Below are positions 27,264 to 36,685 of a stretch of DNA of 64,000 bases, one piece after another. The stretch spans positions 1 to 64,000 of the forward strand of contig NZ_UFQC01000015.1 in the NCBI RefSeq assembly GCF_900496975.1. Reading direction: 5' to 3'. The position numbers and the translations under genes were made by a program. The stretch comes from Achromobacter veterisilvae (GTDB lineage: Bacteria; Pseudomonadota; Gammaproteobacteria; Burkholderiales; Burkholderiaceae_B). The notes below the pieces were generated by a model. It searched no databases. It was given only the letters and a program-made list of their open reading frames with translations, and was not told the origin of the DNA. Each line of letters begins with the position of its first letter. Position 1 is the first letter of the stretch.

Positions 27264-28790
27264 TCAAACCGGATCGGCGGCAACCTTTTTCGCCGCGCGC
27301 AGCCTGCGCATGATCTGTGGCACGATCACGACCGCGGCAGCGCCCGCCCACAAGGCCATCGAGACCGGGCTGGCGAACAGCACGCCCACGTCGCCGTCCG
27401 TCATGGACAAGGCGCGGCGCAGGTTCTGCTCCATCATGTTCCCCAGCACCACGCCCAGCACCAGCGGCGCCATCGGCACACCCAGCTTGCGCAGGAAGTA
27501 GCCCAGCGTGCCGATGCCGGCCACCAGCAGCAGGTCGAACGTGCCGGCGTTGATCGCGTACACGCCGATGTAGCTGATGCACAGAATGCCCGGAACCATC
27601 AGCCAGCCCGGCACCGACAGCACCTTCGAGAAAAGGCGCACGAGCGGCACGTTCATGATGAACAACAGCACATTGGCGACGAACAGCGACGCAATCAGCC
27701 CCCACACCAGTTCGGGCTTGGAATCGAAGAGGACGGGACCCGGCGTGATGTTGTAGAGCGTCAGCGCTCCCATCATCACCGCGGTGGTGCCCGAACCCGG
27801 CACGCCCAGGGTCAGCATCGGGACGAACGATCCGATGGCCGACGCGGTGGCGGCCGCCTCCGGCGCCACCAGGCCCCGCATGTCGCCCTTGCCGAATTTG
27901 GCGTCCGGATCCTTCGCTTCGATGATGCGCTTTTCCTGCGAGTACGCGACGGCTGCGGCCACGCTGGCTCCCGCGCCCGGCAGCACGCCGACGCCGAAAC
28001 CGACGAAGGCGCTGCGCACGACGCTCCACCAGGTGAACGCCAGCTCTTTCAGGTTGAAGAGCTTGCGGCCGCTGGGCTTGACCTCCACGCTGTGGCCGGC
28101 CATCACTTTCTCGAGCATTTCCAGCATCTCGCTGACGGCGAACAGCGCGATCACGACGACGACGAAATCGATGCCGTCGGCCAAGTGCACGGATTCGAAG
28201 GTGTAGCGGTAAACCCCCGAATTCGCGTCCACCCCCACGACCGAGATCGACAGCCCGATCATCGCGGCCAGCACGCCCTTGACGGGCTGCTTGCCCAGCA
28301 GGCTGGTCAGGCAGCAGAACGCGAAAATCATCAGCACGAAGTACTCGGCCGGACCGAACGCGAGCGCCCATTTCGCCAGCAACGGCGCCAGCAGGATGAT
28401 GCCGACCACCGACACGATGGCGCCGAAGAATGCCGACCACGCGGACAGCGACAGGGCCACGTTGGCCAGCCCCTGCCGCGCCAGCGGATAGCCGTCCAGC
28501 GTCGTCATGATGGCGCTGGCCTCGCCCGGCACGTTAAGCAGGATGGATGTGATGCGCCCGCCATACTCGGCGCCGACGTACACGGCCGCCAGCAGGATCA
28601 GCGCCGTCTCCGGCGGCAGGTTCATGGCGAAGGCGATCGGTATCAGCATCGCCACGCCGTTGATGGGGCCCAGGCCGGGCAGTACGCCCACCATCGTTCC
28701 GAAGAAGGATCCGATGGCGGCCACCAGCAGGTTCGTCAGCGAGAAGGCGACACCGAAGCCGATGGACAAATGATCGAGGATGCCGCTCAT
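27264..28790 (-). CDS. tctA: Tripartite tricarboxylate transporter large membrane subunit TctA
   Basis: A 508-residue protein with about 12 membrane segments. Family segments GTMVGVLPGLGPINGVAML and GVGVLPGAGASVAAAVAYSQ are present. It forms the translocation channel of a sodium-coupled carboxylate importer with TctB and the periplasmic TctC. Its start overlaps the tctB stop by 4 nt (ATGA), and it is the last gene of tctCBA. Confidence 0.95.
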   Translation of the reverse strand: MSGILDHLSIGFGVAFSLTNLLVAAIGSFFGTMVGVLPGLGPINGVAMLIPIAFAMNLPPETALILLAAVYVGAEYGGRITSILLNVPGEASAIMTTLDGYPLARQGLANVALSLSAWSAFFGAIVSVVGIILLAPLLAKWALAFGPAEYFVLMIFAFCCLTSLLGKQPVKGVLAAMIGLSISVVGVDANSGVYRYTFESVHLADGIDFVVVVIALFAVSEMLEMLEKVMAGHSVEVKPSGRKLFNLKELAFTWWSVVRSAFVGFGVGVLPGAGASVAAAVAYSQEKRIIEAKDPDAKFGKGDMRGLVAPEAAATASAIGSFVPMLTLGVPGSGTTAVMMGALTLYNITPGPVLFDSKPELVWGLIASLFVANVLLFIMNVPLVRLFSKVLSVPGWLMVPGILCISYIGVYAINAGTFDLLLVAGIGTLGYFLRKLGVPMAPLVLGVVLGNMMEQNLRRALSMTDGDVGVLFASPVSMALWAGAAAVVIVPQIMRRLRAAKKVAADPV

Positions 28791-29224
28791 ATCAGGTTCT
28801 CCAGCAGTCCGCCCGGCAGGACCACGTCCAGCACCTTGTCGAACAGCACGAAAAAGAAAAGGCTCATGACGATGCCGCCGATGGCGCATTTGATCCAGCC
28901 GCCCCCGAACAGGCGGCCGACGAACACGGTCATCAGCGACGTGGCGATCACGAAACCCAGCCACTGGAACAGGAAGGCATAGGCCGCCGCGAACACCACC
29001 ATCAGCGCAATGCGGCCGTTGGCGCCCGGAGGATTCGCTTCGACCGCGTTGCCGCCCTTGTAGACCAGCCGCAGCCCGCACAGGCCGATGATCAGCGCCA
29101 GCAGCAGGGGAAAGGCGCGCGGGCCCACGGGCTCATAGGCGAACGGGGCTTCGATCCCCCATCCCGCCGCGGTCATGAAGGCGGAAAGCGCCAGCGCCGC
29201 CAGCCCCAATATTCGATCGTTCAT
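28787..29224 (-). CDS. tctB: Tripartite tricarboxylate transporter small membrane subunit TctB
   Basis: A 145-residue protein with four hydrophobic segments, the normal size for TctB. It is translationally coupled to tctA by a 4-nt overlap. The ATG at 29224 (MNDRILGL) is preferred; a GTG two codons upstream (29230) is possible. About 110 bp separate it from tctC. Confidence 0.9.
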   Translation of the reverse strand: MNDRILGLAALALSAFMTAAGWGIEAPFAYEPVGPRAFPLLLALIIGLCGLRLVYKGGNAVEANPPGANGRIALMVVFAAAYAFLFQWLGFVIATSLMTVFVGRLFGGGWIKCAIGGIVMSLFFFVLFDKVLDVVLPGGLLENLI

Positions 29225-29335
29225 GATCACGTTTCCGTTGTAGTCGCATCGCGCGGCGCAGCCTCTCCCGCCGCCGCGGGAAAACCGCGGCGGAGGAGCC
29301 CTGACGGGCGCAATCCTGGAAGAAAAGCCTGGCGT

Positions 29336-30334
29336 TTACTTCTTGACCAGGCCGAAGGAATCGGCCAGTTCGCCGTACCGCTTGACCTGGTCCTTCACGT
29401 AGGCGTCCAGCTCGGGACCGGTCTTGTTGAACGGGAACAGGCCCTGCTGTTCGCGCAGCTTGTTGAACTCGGGCGAACCGGTCGCCTTGTCGAAGGCGCT
29501 GATCCAGAACTGGTAGTCGCTGTCGGACACCTTGGGCCCCACGTAGAAACCGCGGATGATCGGCCACACGATGTCGTAGCCCTGTTCCTTGGCGGTGGGC
29601 ACGGTGCCCAGCTTGCCCGACAGGCGCTGGTCGTTGAACACGGCCAGCACACGGATCGGGGCGCCCCCTTCCAGCATGGTGAACGCTTCGGCCGCGTCGC
29701 CCATGTAGGCCTGGATATGCCCGCCGCGCAGCGCCGTGACGGCTTCGCCGCCGCCCTCGAAGGCCACGAAGCGCATCTTCTTGAAATCCACGCCGGCCGC
29801 CTTGGCGGTCAGGGCGGCCTTCATCCAGTCCTGGCTGCCCACGGTGCCGCCGGCGCCCAGCACAATCTTGGTCGGATCCTGCTTGAAGGCCTCCATCAGG
29901 CTTTTCAGGTCGGTGTACGGCGAATCGTTGCGGACCACCGCGACGCCGTAATCGGTGCCGATGGCGGCCAGCCAGCGCACGTCGTTGACGTTGTACTTGC
30001 CGAATTTGCCCTGGGCCAGGTTCAGCAGCGAACCGCCGGAGAAGGCCACGATGGTGCCCGGCTCGTTGGGATGCTGGGCCACGATGTTGTTGTAGGCCAC
30101 GGCGCCGATGCCGCCGGGCATGTAGACGATGCGCATGGCGCTCTTGAGCGCGCCGCTTTGCTTGAGGCCTTCGGTGGCCAGGCGGCAGGTCAAGTCGAAA
30201 CCGCCTCCGGGCTGGGCCGGCGCGATGCACTCCGGACGGCGAGGCTCTTCGGCCGCCTGGACGGCGCCCAGGGACAGGGTGATCGCGCCAAGCGCCGCGA
30301 CGGCGGCCAGGCGCAGCTTCAGACTGGTCTGCAT
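29336..30334 (-). CDS. tctC: Tripartite tricarboxylate transporter solute-binding protein TctC
   Basis: A 332-residue periplasmic protein. The signal peptide MQTSLKLRLAAVAALGAITL ends near VQAAEE. The mature part opens with PECIAPAQPGGGFDLTCR, the carboxylate-binding Pro-Gly-Gly-Gly-Asp loop of TctC proteins (citrate/tricarboxylates in known cases). GGAGA lies before the ATG. It is the first gene of tctCBA, just downstream of the TctDE-like two-component genes, which probably control it. Confidence 0.93.
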   Translation of the reverse strand: MQTSLKLRLAAVAALGAITLSLGAVQAAEEPRRPECIAPAQPGGGFDLTCRLATEGLKQSGALKSAMRIVYMPGGIGAVAYNNIVAQHPNEPGTIVAFSGGSLLNLAQGKFGKYNVNDVRWLAAIGTDYGVAVVRNDSPYTDLKSLMEAFKQDPTKIVLGAGGTVGSQDWMKAALTAKAAGVDFKKMRFVAFEGGGEAVTALRGGHIQAYMGDAAEAFTMLEGGAPIRVLAVFNDQRLSGKLGTVPTAKEQGYDIVWPIIRGFYVGPKVSDSDYQFWISAFDKATGSPEFNKLREQQGLFPFNKTGPELDAYVKDQVKRYGELADSFGLVKK

Positions 30335-30451
30335 TCTTGCGTCTCCGAGATTTATAGGTCTAGGTATGCCTGGAAGCCCCGCCGTGGCGGTTTTCCGCAT
30401 TGGCTGCCCCAGTGGACGCAACCGTACAAAACCGAAGCTTTCCAACACCTT

Positions 30452-31936
30452 TCAAAACCCGCCGTTTTCATGACGCAGTGCAGCATCCGAGCTCGATCCA
30501 AGGGTAAACACCAGGGCCGCCCGCAAGCCGGGCAAGGGCGCCCGGTTTTCCAGGACGAGGCGCGCGCCCAGGGTTTCCGCGATGGTGCCCACGATGGCCA
30601 GCCCCAGGCCCGCGCCGGGCTTGTTCTTGCCGGCCGCCCCCCGGCGAAAGCGGATGCAGGCGCGGGCGATGTCTTCGGTGGACATCCCCGGGCCGCTGTC
30701 CTCCACCACCAGCCGGGCCTCGCCGGCGCCCTCCAGTATCCGGACGGTGACCTCCCCGGCGGGCGCGGTGTAGCGGATGGCGTTGTCCACCAGATTGCTG
30801 ACCGCCTCCCTCAGCAGCCAATCGGCCCCCTGCACCATGACCGACGATTGTTCGGCCTCCAGGCCGATGTCCAGTTGGCGGACCCGGGCCGTGGGAAGCA
30901 GGCCGCGGATGACGCCGTCGGCCAGCTCGACCAGGTCGACCGATTCCGGCGCGAATCCGCCTTCGGCCAGGGAAGCGTCCTTGGCGCGCGCCAGGGCGAG
31001 CATTTGGTTGGTGGTGCGCACAGCCCTGTCCAGGCCCTCCTGCATCGCCAGAAGGGCTGTACGGACCTCCTGGGGGTCTGTTTCGCGCAGAGCGTAGGCC
31101 GTCTGGGTCCGCAAAACCGACAAGGGAGTGCGCAACTGGTGCGACGCGTCGTCCAGGAACTGGCTCTGGACCCTCGCCTGGGCCGCAAAACGGGCCATGT
31201 GGAGGTTTACGGCGGCGACTAGGGGTAGGACCTCACCTGGCATGTCCGACGCGCTGACGGGGCTTAAATCGTCCGCAGACCGCCCTTCCACCTCCTGCCT
31301 CAAACGGACCAGGGGCCGCAAGGCCATGAAAACGCCCAGGATGATCACCAGGACGCTGATGAGGACCACGGCCAGGTCCCGTTCCACGGATCGCACCAGC
31401 ACTTGGTGCAGAAAGGCCTGGCGGGTATCCAGGCCTTCCGCGACCTGCACCACTACCCGTCCCCCTTTGTTTGCGTACAGCGGAGGATCCATGGGGCGCG
31501 CCAGCGCCGCGACCCGGACGGGGGTTCCCTGGTACGTCGCGTAGAAAAACCGCGGCTCGCCGGAGACCAGGGGTTCGGCGGGCATGGGAAGGTCGGGATG
31601 GCCGATTTCCGCCAGGCCGTCCTCGGTCGCCACCCGGTAAAAAACGCTGCCATTGGCCGTCAGCTCGAAAAATTCCAGCATCAGGTACGGCTGTTCCATG
31701 GCTAATCCACCGCTGGCTGTGGATATGTTGTGGTCGATCGCGCGCAGCGCTCCGGAGAGCGAACGGTCGTAGGCAATGTCGACCTGGTTGCGCAACTGAT
31801 GGTTCGACAGCCACAGCGCGCCCATCATCACGAACACCAGCGTCGGGATCAGCCACCAGAGCAACTGGGTTTTCAGGGTGCGATTCCGCTTTTTGGGCGA
31901 AAAAAATCCTGTTTTTCCCGGACTTCTAGTTGTCAA
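30452..31936 (-). CDS. tctE: Sensor histidine kinase, TctE-like
   Basis: A 494-residue membrane sensor. TM1 (LLWWLIPTLVFVMMGALWL) is near residue 25, then a periplasmic sensor domain, then TM2 (LAVVLISVLVIILGVFMAL) near residue 190. The H-box DASHQLRTPLSVLRTQ carries the phosphorylated His, and the ATPase domain shows DNAIRYT, EDSGPGMS and GAGLGLAIVG. It starts with a TTG overlapping the regulator's 3' end by 11 nt and preceded by GGAG. It should sense an external carboxylate for tctCBA. Confidence 0.9.
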   Translation of the reverse strand: MTTRSPGKTGFFSPKKRNRTLKTQLLWWLIPTLVFVMMGALWLSNHQLRNQVDIAYDRSLSGALRAIDHNISTASGGLAMEQPYLMLEFFELTANGSVFYRVATEDGLAEIGHPDLPMPAEPLVSGEPRFFYATYQGTPVRVAALARPMDPPLYANKGGRVVVQVAEGLDTRQAFLHQVLVRSVERDLAVVLISVLVIILGVFMALRPLVRLRQEVEGRSADDLSPVSASDMPGEVLPLVAAVNLHMARFAAQARVQSQFLDDASHQLRTPLSVLRTQTAYALRETDPQEVRTALLAMQEGLDRAVRTTNQMLALARAKDASLAEGGFAPESVDLVELADGVIRGLLPTARVRQLDIGLEAEQSSVMVQGADWLLREAVSNLVDNAIRYTAPAGEVTVRILEGAGEARLVVEDSGPGMSTEDIARACIRFRRGAAGKNKPGAGLGLAIVGTIAETLGARLVLENRAPLPGLRAALVFTLGSSSDAALRHENGGF

Positions 31937-32603
31937 CAGCGTTCTCCAGGCAGTAGCCCATGCCCCGCATGGTCACGATCTGCACGCCGGTATCCGCCAA
32001 TTTTTTGCGCAACCGGTGCACCAGCACCTCGATGGCCTCCAGGTTGATGTCCGCGTCGTCCGTGAGGATGCGGTCGAGGATCTGTTGCTTGTTGATGGGT
32101 TCGCCGCTTTTCTGGATCAGCACCCGAAGCACCGAATGTTCACGTGGGGATAACTGCAAGGGCTGTCCATTGACCGTGAATTTCTGGGCCGAAGTCTCGA
32201 AAACCAGGTTTCCAAGGGTGAGCCGCGGATGCTCGCGTCCGCGGCTGCGCCGGATCAGCGCGATCAGACGCGCCTCCAACTCTTCCACAACAAACGGTTT
32301 CGGCAGGAAATCGTCCGCTCCCTGGTGAAGGGTACCGATTTTTTCGGCCAGCGAATCGCGCGCGGTCAAGACCAGCACCGGCGTACGGTCGTCCCGCGCG
32401 CGGATCTTCGCCAGCAAGGTATGGCCATCCATGCCCGGAAGTCCGAGATCCAGGATGACCGCGTCGAATTCTTCGACTGCCAACCGCCGTTCGGCAACCA
32501 GTCCGTCGTCGGCCCACTCGACCACGAAGCCAGCATGCCTGGCCAGGCTTCTTGAAAGCCAGCGGGCAAGTTCCGCTTCGTCTTCTATCAGAAGGATGCG
32601 CAT
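31926..32603 (-). CDS. tctD: Response regulator, TctD-like (OmpR family)
   Basis: A 225-residue two-domain regulator. The receiver has the phospho-acceptor in DAVILDLGLPGMDGH and a conserved Lys in FLPKPFVVEEL. The C-terminal winged helix includes SPREHSVLRVLIQKSGEPIN. It precedes and overlaps the kinase gene and probably activates the downstream tct operon, as in other TctDE systems. Confidence 0.92.
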   Translation of the reverse strand: MRILLIEDEAELARWLSRSLARHAGFVVEWADDGLVAERRLAVEEFDAVILDLGLPGMDGHTLLAKIRARDDRTPVLVLTARDSLAEKIGTLHQGADDFLPKPFVVEELEARLIALIRRSRGREHPRLTLGNLVFETSAQKFTVNGQPLQLSPREHSVLRVLIQKSGEPINKQQILDRILTDDADINLEAIEVLVHRLRKKLADTGVQIVTMRGMGYCLENAVDN

Positions 32604-33093
32604 GGACGGAGTCCGGGGGGTGATGGCTGGGCGGAATGGGAAGACATGTTTGGCTTTTCCTTTATTTCTCTTTATATAAAGACTAATGATTAATAAGGGC
32701 TGTGGATAACTACCTTAACCCTGAAAACCTCTTCTTTTTCATCGACTTGGAGCCGTTTTTGCCTGTGCAAGAACTCTGTGTGGGAAAAAAGCTGAAGTTG
32801 GACAAGATTTTGGACCCTACCCGAAACCGGTGCTTGTTCAACTTGCCTCCACAACATGTGCACAACCAGCCTGCTTAGGAGTTATCCACAGGCCTTCTTT
32901 CCAGGACGGGTGGCAAAAACGGCACTTTTACTCCGAAAACCGCCCTTCCGCATCCTTGCTTTCTTGCCTTTCTGGGGGCCCTCAGAGGCCCGCCAGGCAT
33001 TCTTCGAAGCCAGGGATTGGGGGGGGAGGAGCCGGGCCTTTCTTTACAGGGGACTGAACAAAAAGTGAGCAGCTTTCGCCGTAGAATCGCGCC
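32604..33093. promoter_or_regulatory. Intergenic region with promoters and two perfect DnaA boxes
   Basis: This 490-bp divergent gap between the response regulator and the ClC gene has no credible gene. It contains an AT-rich block with TTTATATAAA (about 32670), a likely minus-strand promoter, and perfect DnaA 9-mers TGTGGATAA (32701-32709) and TTATCCACA (32882-32890). A TAGAAT element lies about 10 bp before the ClC start. Confidence 0.5.
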
Positions 33094-34476
33094 ATGGCGA
33101 GAGAAATCCGAATCAAGAATTCAGGCTGGGCAACCTGGCTGAGAAGCCGTTTGCTGGCCGACAATCTGCCCGCCACCGTGTGCGCGGCGGCGCTGATGGG
33201 ACTGTTGGGTGCGCTGGCGACGGTCGTTTTCCGGGAACTGCTGGGCTGGATGCAAATACTGCTGGGCGGCGGCGATGCTCCTCATGGCATGGTGTCCCTG
33301 GCGCGAGGGCTCAGCCCATGGCAGCGGTTCCTGATGCCGGCCGCCGGCGGCGCGATCGCCGGCGCTATCCTGCAGATGGCCGCGAAACGGCTGCCCAAGC
33401 GCGGCGCGGCAGACTATATGGAGGCAATCTCCGTCGGCCGGGGCGTCATCGGGTTCCGCCAGACGATCGCCCGCAGCCTGTCATCCATTTTTTCCATCGG
33501 TTCCGGCGCTTCGATCGGCCGGGAAGGCCCCATGGTGCAACTGGCGGCGATGCTGTCCTCATTGACGGGGCGGTATCTGGTCCTGCCGCCCAGGCATCTG
33601 AGGCTGTTGGTGGCTTGCGGCGCCACCGCGGGCATCACGTCCGCCTACAACGCGCCCATCGCCGGCGCGCTGTTCATTTCCGAAATCGTCTATGGCGCGA
33701 TCGCCTCCGCCACGCTGGTGCCGCTGATCGTGTCGTCCGTGGTGGCCAATATCGTTACGCGCCAGATCCTGCACTACGACGCGGTGTTCCACATGCCGCC
33801 GTTCGATTTCGTGTCCGGCTGGGAAGTCTTCAATTACCTGGGGTTGGGGCTGATCGCCGGCCTGGCCGCGCCGCAATTCCTGCGGTTCCTAGACCTGGCG
33901 CGCGGCGCCTTCGGACGCCTGCCGTTTCCCTTGTGGGCGAGGATGGCGGTGGGCGGCCTGGCCGTGGGGGCGCTGTCCGTGGTGAATCCCGCCGTCTGGG
34001 GCAATGGATACAGTGTGGTCAACAGCATGCTGCACACGCAGTGGGCATGGCAGGCCGTGGCCGCCATCCTGTTGCTGAAGACGCTGGCCACCGCGGCCAG
34101 CGTCGGATCGGGCGCGGTGGGCGGCGTTTTCACCCCGACACTCTTCGTGGGGGCGGCGCTGGGCGCCCTGTATGGCACGGGTCTGCAAACCTTGTTTCCG
34201 GCCGGCGACCTGTCCGCGGTATCCAGCTATGCCATCGTGGGCATGGGGGCGTTGCTGGCGGCCACCACTTATGCGCCGCTGATGTCGATCCTGATGATCT
34301 TCGAGATGACGCTCAGCTACGAAGTCATGCTGCCTCTCATGCTGGCGTGCGTCACCGGCTACGTGATCGCGCACCGCATCCGGCCGGATTCCGTCTATGC
34401 GAAGTCGCTGGCCAGCAACCGGCGGGCGCGGCATGCCGTTTCCGGCGAGACGGAAAGCGAAAAGCCTTCCACTTGA
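33094..34476 (+). CDS. ClC-family chloride channel/transporter
   Basis: A 460-residue membrane protein. Ion-pathway motifs include GSGASIGREGPMVQL (the GREGP selectivity signature, about residue 135) and GSGAVGGVFTPTLFVGAALG (the GxFxP motif, about residue 345). It has about 10-12 hydrophobic helices and no CBS domains after the channel, so it is the short bacterial form. It may move chloride or fluoride across the inner membrane; the GREGP glutamate argues for a proton-coupled exchanger. Confidence 0.92.
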   Translation: MAREIRIKNSGWATWLRSRLLADNLPATVCAAALMGLLGALATVVFRELLGWMQILLGGGDAPHGMVSLARGLSPWQRFLMPAAGGAIAGAILQMAAKRLPKRGAADYMEAISVGRGVIGFRQTIARSLSSIFSIGSGASIGREGPMVQLAAMLSSLTGRYLVLPPRHLRLLVACGATAGITSAYNAPIAGALFISEIVYGAIASATLVPLIVSSVVANIVTRQILHYDAVFHMPPFDFVSGWEVFNYLGLGLIAGLAAPQFLRFLDLARGAFGRLPFPLWARMAVGGLAVGALSVVNPAVWGNGYSVVNSMLHTQWAWQAVAAILLLKTLATAASVGSGAVGGVFTPTLFVGAALGALYGTGLQTLFPAGDLSAVSSYAIVGMGALLAATTYAPLMSILMIFEMTLSYEVMLPLMLACVTGYVIAHRIRPDSVYAKSLASNRRARHAVSGETESEKPST

Positions 34477-34510
34477 ATTACGAGTAAATACTCGTATTTT
34501 AGGGAGGGGA

Positions 34511-34540
34511 GAAGAAACCGCTCAAAAAAGCGGTTTCTTC
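34511..34540. repeat. Inverted repeat across the end of the acetyltransferase gene
   Basis: Perfect 12-bp arms GAAGAAACCGCT and AGCGGTTTCTTC with a 6-nt loop. The stop codon of the 34522-34974 gene lies in the loop. It may stop transcription between the two convergent genes, but the T-run is in the loop rather than after the stem. Confidence 0.6.
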
Positions 34541-34974
34541 ATGAATACGCGCTTCAGGCCGATCTCCTCGGCGCGATGCGTTTCGACGTAGCCGTAGCGG
34601 CGATAGATGCCGATGTTCTCGGTCATCTTTTCCTGCGTGTACAGGCGGATCCAGGCATGGCCGCGGCGGCGCGCCTCGTCTTCGGCGAACCGCAGCAGAT
34701 GGCGGCCATAGCCTTTCCCCTGCGCGCCGGGCGCCACCGCGACATTGTCCAGCAGCAGGCAATCCGCTTCGGGTATCAATACCAGGACGGCCTGGATGCC
34801 TTCTTCCGTTTCCAGCACGTGGACCACGCCTTGCGCGACGCGCGCGGGGTAGTCGTCCAGCATGGGGCCCGGCGTTGCGCCGATGCGCAGGACATAGGGC
34901 GAATACGCGTCCGCGACGATCCGCTCGATCGCGGCGATGTCGCTGGCGGTGGCGGGACGTATGTCGAAGGGCAT
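34522..34974 (-). CDS. GNAT-family N-acetyltransferase
   Basis: A 150-residue single-domain GNAT protein. The acetyl-CoA loop is VAPGAQGKGYGRHLLRFAEDEA (about residues 80-101; key Gln-Gly-x-Gly-x-Gly/Arg), and the C-terminal IGIYRRYGYVETHR is typical. Substrate unknown. It is convergent with the ClC gene and shares an inverted repeat with it. Confidence 0.88.
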   Translation of the reverse strand: MPFDIRPATASDIAAIERIVADAYSPYVLRIGATPGPMLDDYPARVAQGVVHVLETEEGIQAVLVLIPEADCLLLDNVAVAPGAQGKGYGRHLLRFAEDEARRRGHAWIRLYTQEKMTENIGIYRRYGYVETHRAEEIGLKRVFMKKPLF

Positions 34975-35124
34975 GCGGATTCCGGGGAGAGGAAAGCGAT
35001 CGGGGATTGAAAATATACGGGTATCCGGCCCGCGCAGGAATGATCGACGGATTAGTTATAGAATTTATAAGAATATGCCGCGTGTCCACAGCAGAGGGCT
35101 GCGCGGATCCGAAAAGGAGCGTCC

Positions 35125-35460
35125 ATGGCACCCGAAAAGTCCGTTCCGGCGGGTAATGGCCCGCCCAATCTTTGGGAGCAGTACTCCAAGTTCCACGATG
35201 CCTGCGCGGCCGTGCTGGACCGGATCGAACTCAACGAGAATCAGGGCGCTGCCCTCACGGAGAACGAACTGGCCGAACTGAGGACCATGGCCTTGAACCT
35301 CCACGCGCTGGGCCGCCTGCTGCATGGCAAGCGGGCCAGGGACCTGGGCCTGCTGTCCGAGCGCCTGGATCGGGTGCTGGAAAACCGCGGCCGGGAGGCT
35401 TCCGCCCGAACCCTGGACGGCGAGGAGCCAGAACGGGATCCGGCGGCCGTGACCGGCTGA
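35125..35460 (+). CDS. Hypothetical protein, helical, 111 residues
   Basis: A small acidic protein with no family I recognise. It has a strong ribosome site (AAAAGGAGC) 6 nt before the ATG. It is predicted mostly helical, with a heptad-like stretch LRTMALNLHALGRLLHGK and LGLLSERLDRVLENR, so a small helical bundle or coiled coil is possible. It lies just left of the accessory islet. Confidence 0.65.
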   Translation: MAPEKSVPAGNGPPNLWEQYSKFHDACAAVLDRIELNENQGAALTENELAELRTMALNLHALGRLLHGKRARDLGLLSERLDRVLENRGREASARTLDGEEPERDPAAVTG

Positions 35461-35544
35461 GCCTGTCGATGAAAAGCGGTCTGGACTGAGCTAGGCTGCG
35501 CTGCTGCATTTCAACCGGTTATCGGAATATTGCCCTTTGCCCCG

Positions 35545-35607
35545 AAATTGGGTGTAAACGGGTGGGATAATGGTGCGAACCCATAAATTGGGTGTAATTG
35601 GGTGTAG
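35545..35607. repeat. Direct repeats upstream of the Fic gene (candidate operator)
   Basis: AAATTGGGTGTAA occurs at 35545-35557 and 35585-35597, exactly 40 bp apart, and is followed directly by a third partial copy TTGGGTGTAG (35598-35607). The array ends 11 bp before the Fic start codon, so it probably overlaps the promoter or leader. Confidence 0.7.
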
Positions 35608-35618
35608 CATTGGTTCCG

Positions 35619-36668
35619 ATGATCCACACAGACTCTCTTCAAATCACTCCTGAGATTCTCGGCCTGATTGCAGGTATCGACGAATTCAAAGGGGCCTGGC
35701 GTGCGTTGGGCACGCTGGCGCCCGATCGGCTGTCAGCATTGCGACGAGTCGCCACCATCGAGAGCATCGGCTCTTCGACCCGGATCGAGGGGAGCCGGCT
35801 GTCGGACCGGGAGGTTGAACGCCTGCTTTCCAACTTGCAGATCAAGTCGTTCGACACTCGAGACGAGCAGGAAGTGGCGGGTTATGCGGAGGTCATGGAG
35901 CTGGTGTTCTCGTCCTGGCAGGAGATCGCGCTAACCGAGAACCACATTCGCCAGTTGCACCGCGACCTGCTGACCCACAGTGACAAGGACGCCTGGCATC
36001 GCGGCAATTACAAGACGACTACCAACAGCGTGGCCGCGTTCGACGAAGACGGTAAGCCTCTAGGCGTCGTATTCGAGACTGCCACGCCCTTCGATACACC
36101 GCGCCTGATGGTCGAATTGGTGGCGTGGTTCAACGGGGAGCGCAGCACTGGGCGTTTGCATCCATTGTTGCTGATCGGCATCTGGATCGTGGTGTTTCTG
36201 GAGATCCATCCGTTCCAGGACGGCAACGGCCGTTTGAGCCGGGTGCTGACCACCTTGCTGTTGTTGCAGGCGGGTTATGCCTATGTACCCTACAGCTCGC
36301 TCGAAAGCGTGATCGAGCAGAGTAAGGAAGCTTACTATCTGGCATTACGACAAACCCAGGGCAGCATCCGAACGGATGCGCCGAACTGGCAACCCTGGTT
36401 GGTATTCTTCCTGCGGGCCCTGTCGCAGCAAGTGCGTCGATTGGAACGCAAAGTCGAGCGCGAGAAGCTGGTACTGGCCAAGTTGCCGGACCTGGCATTG
36501 AAGATCGTCGAATTCACGCGCGAGCATGGCCGCATCACCATGGCCGAAGCGATCCGCCTGACCAGCGGCAACCGCAATACACTCAAGCAACACTTCAGGA
36601 TGCTGGTGGAACAGGGACACCTGGCCCAGCATGGGGGGGGGCGTGGGACTTGGTATGAGTTGCGCTGA
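35619..36668 (+). CDS. Fic-domain protein (AMP-transferase family) with winged-helix tail
   Basis: A 349-residue Fic protein. The catalytic motif HPFQDGNGRLSR (His197) is complete. An N-terminal inhibitory-helix motif S-x-x-x-E-G is at Ser53-Gly58, so it is a class II (intramolecularly restrained) Fic enzyme. The C-terminal part, ITMAEAIRLTSGNRNTLKQH, looks like a winged helix-turn-helix. Fic enzymes usually transfer AMP to a hydroxyl of a target protein. The ATG at 35619 is chosen over an in-frame TTG at 35598. Nothing beside it looks like a separate antitoxin. Confidence 0.9.
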   Translation: MIHTDSLQITPEILGLIAGIDEFKGAWRALGTLAPDRLSALRRVATIESIGSSTRIEGSRLSDREVERLLSNLQIKSFDTRDEQEVAGYAEVMELVFSSWQEIALTENHIRQLHRDLLTHSDKDAWHRGNYKTTTNSVAAFDEDGKPLGVVFETATPFDTPRLMVELVAWFNGERSTGRLHPLLLIGIWIVVFLEIHPFQDGNGRLSRVLTTLLLLQAGYAYVPYSSLESVIEQSKEAYYLALRQTQGSIRTDAPNWQPWLVFFLRALSQQVRRLERKVEREKLVLAKLPDLALKIVEFTREHGRITMAEAIRLTSGNRNTLKQHFRMLVEQGHLAQHGGGRGTWYELR

Positions 36669-36685
36669 GATGCGTGTCGCGAAAC

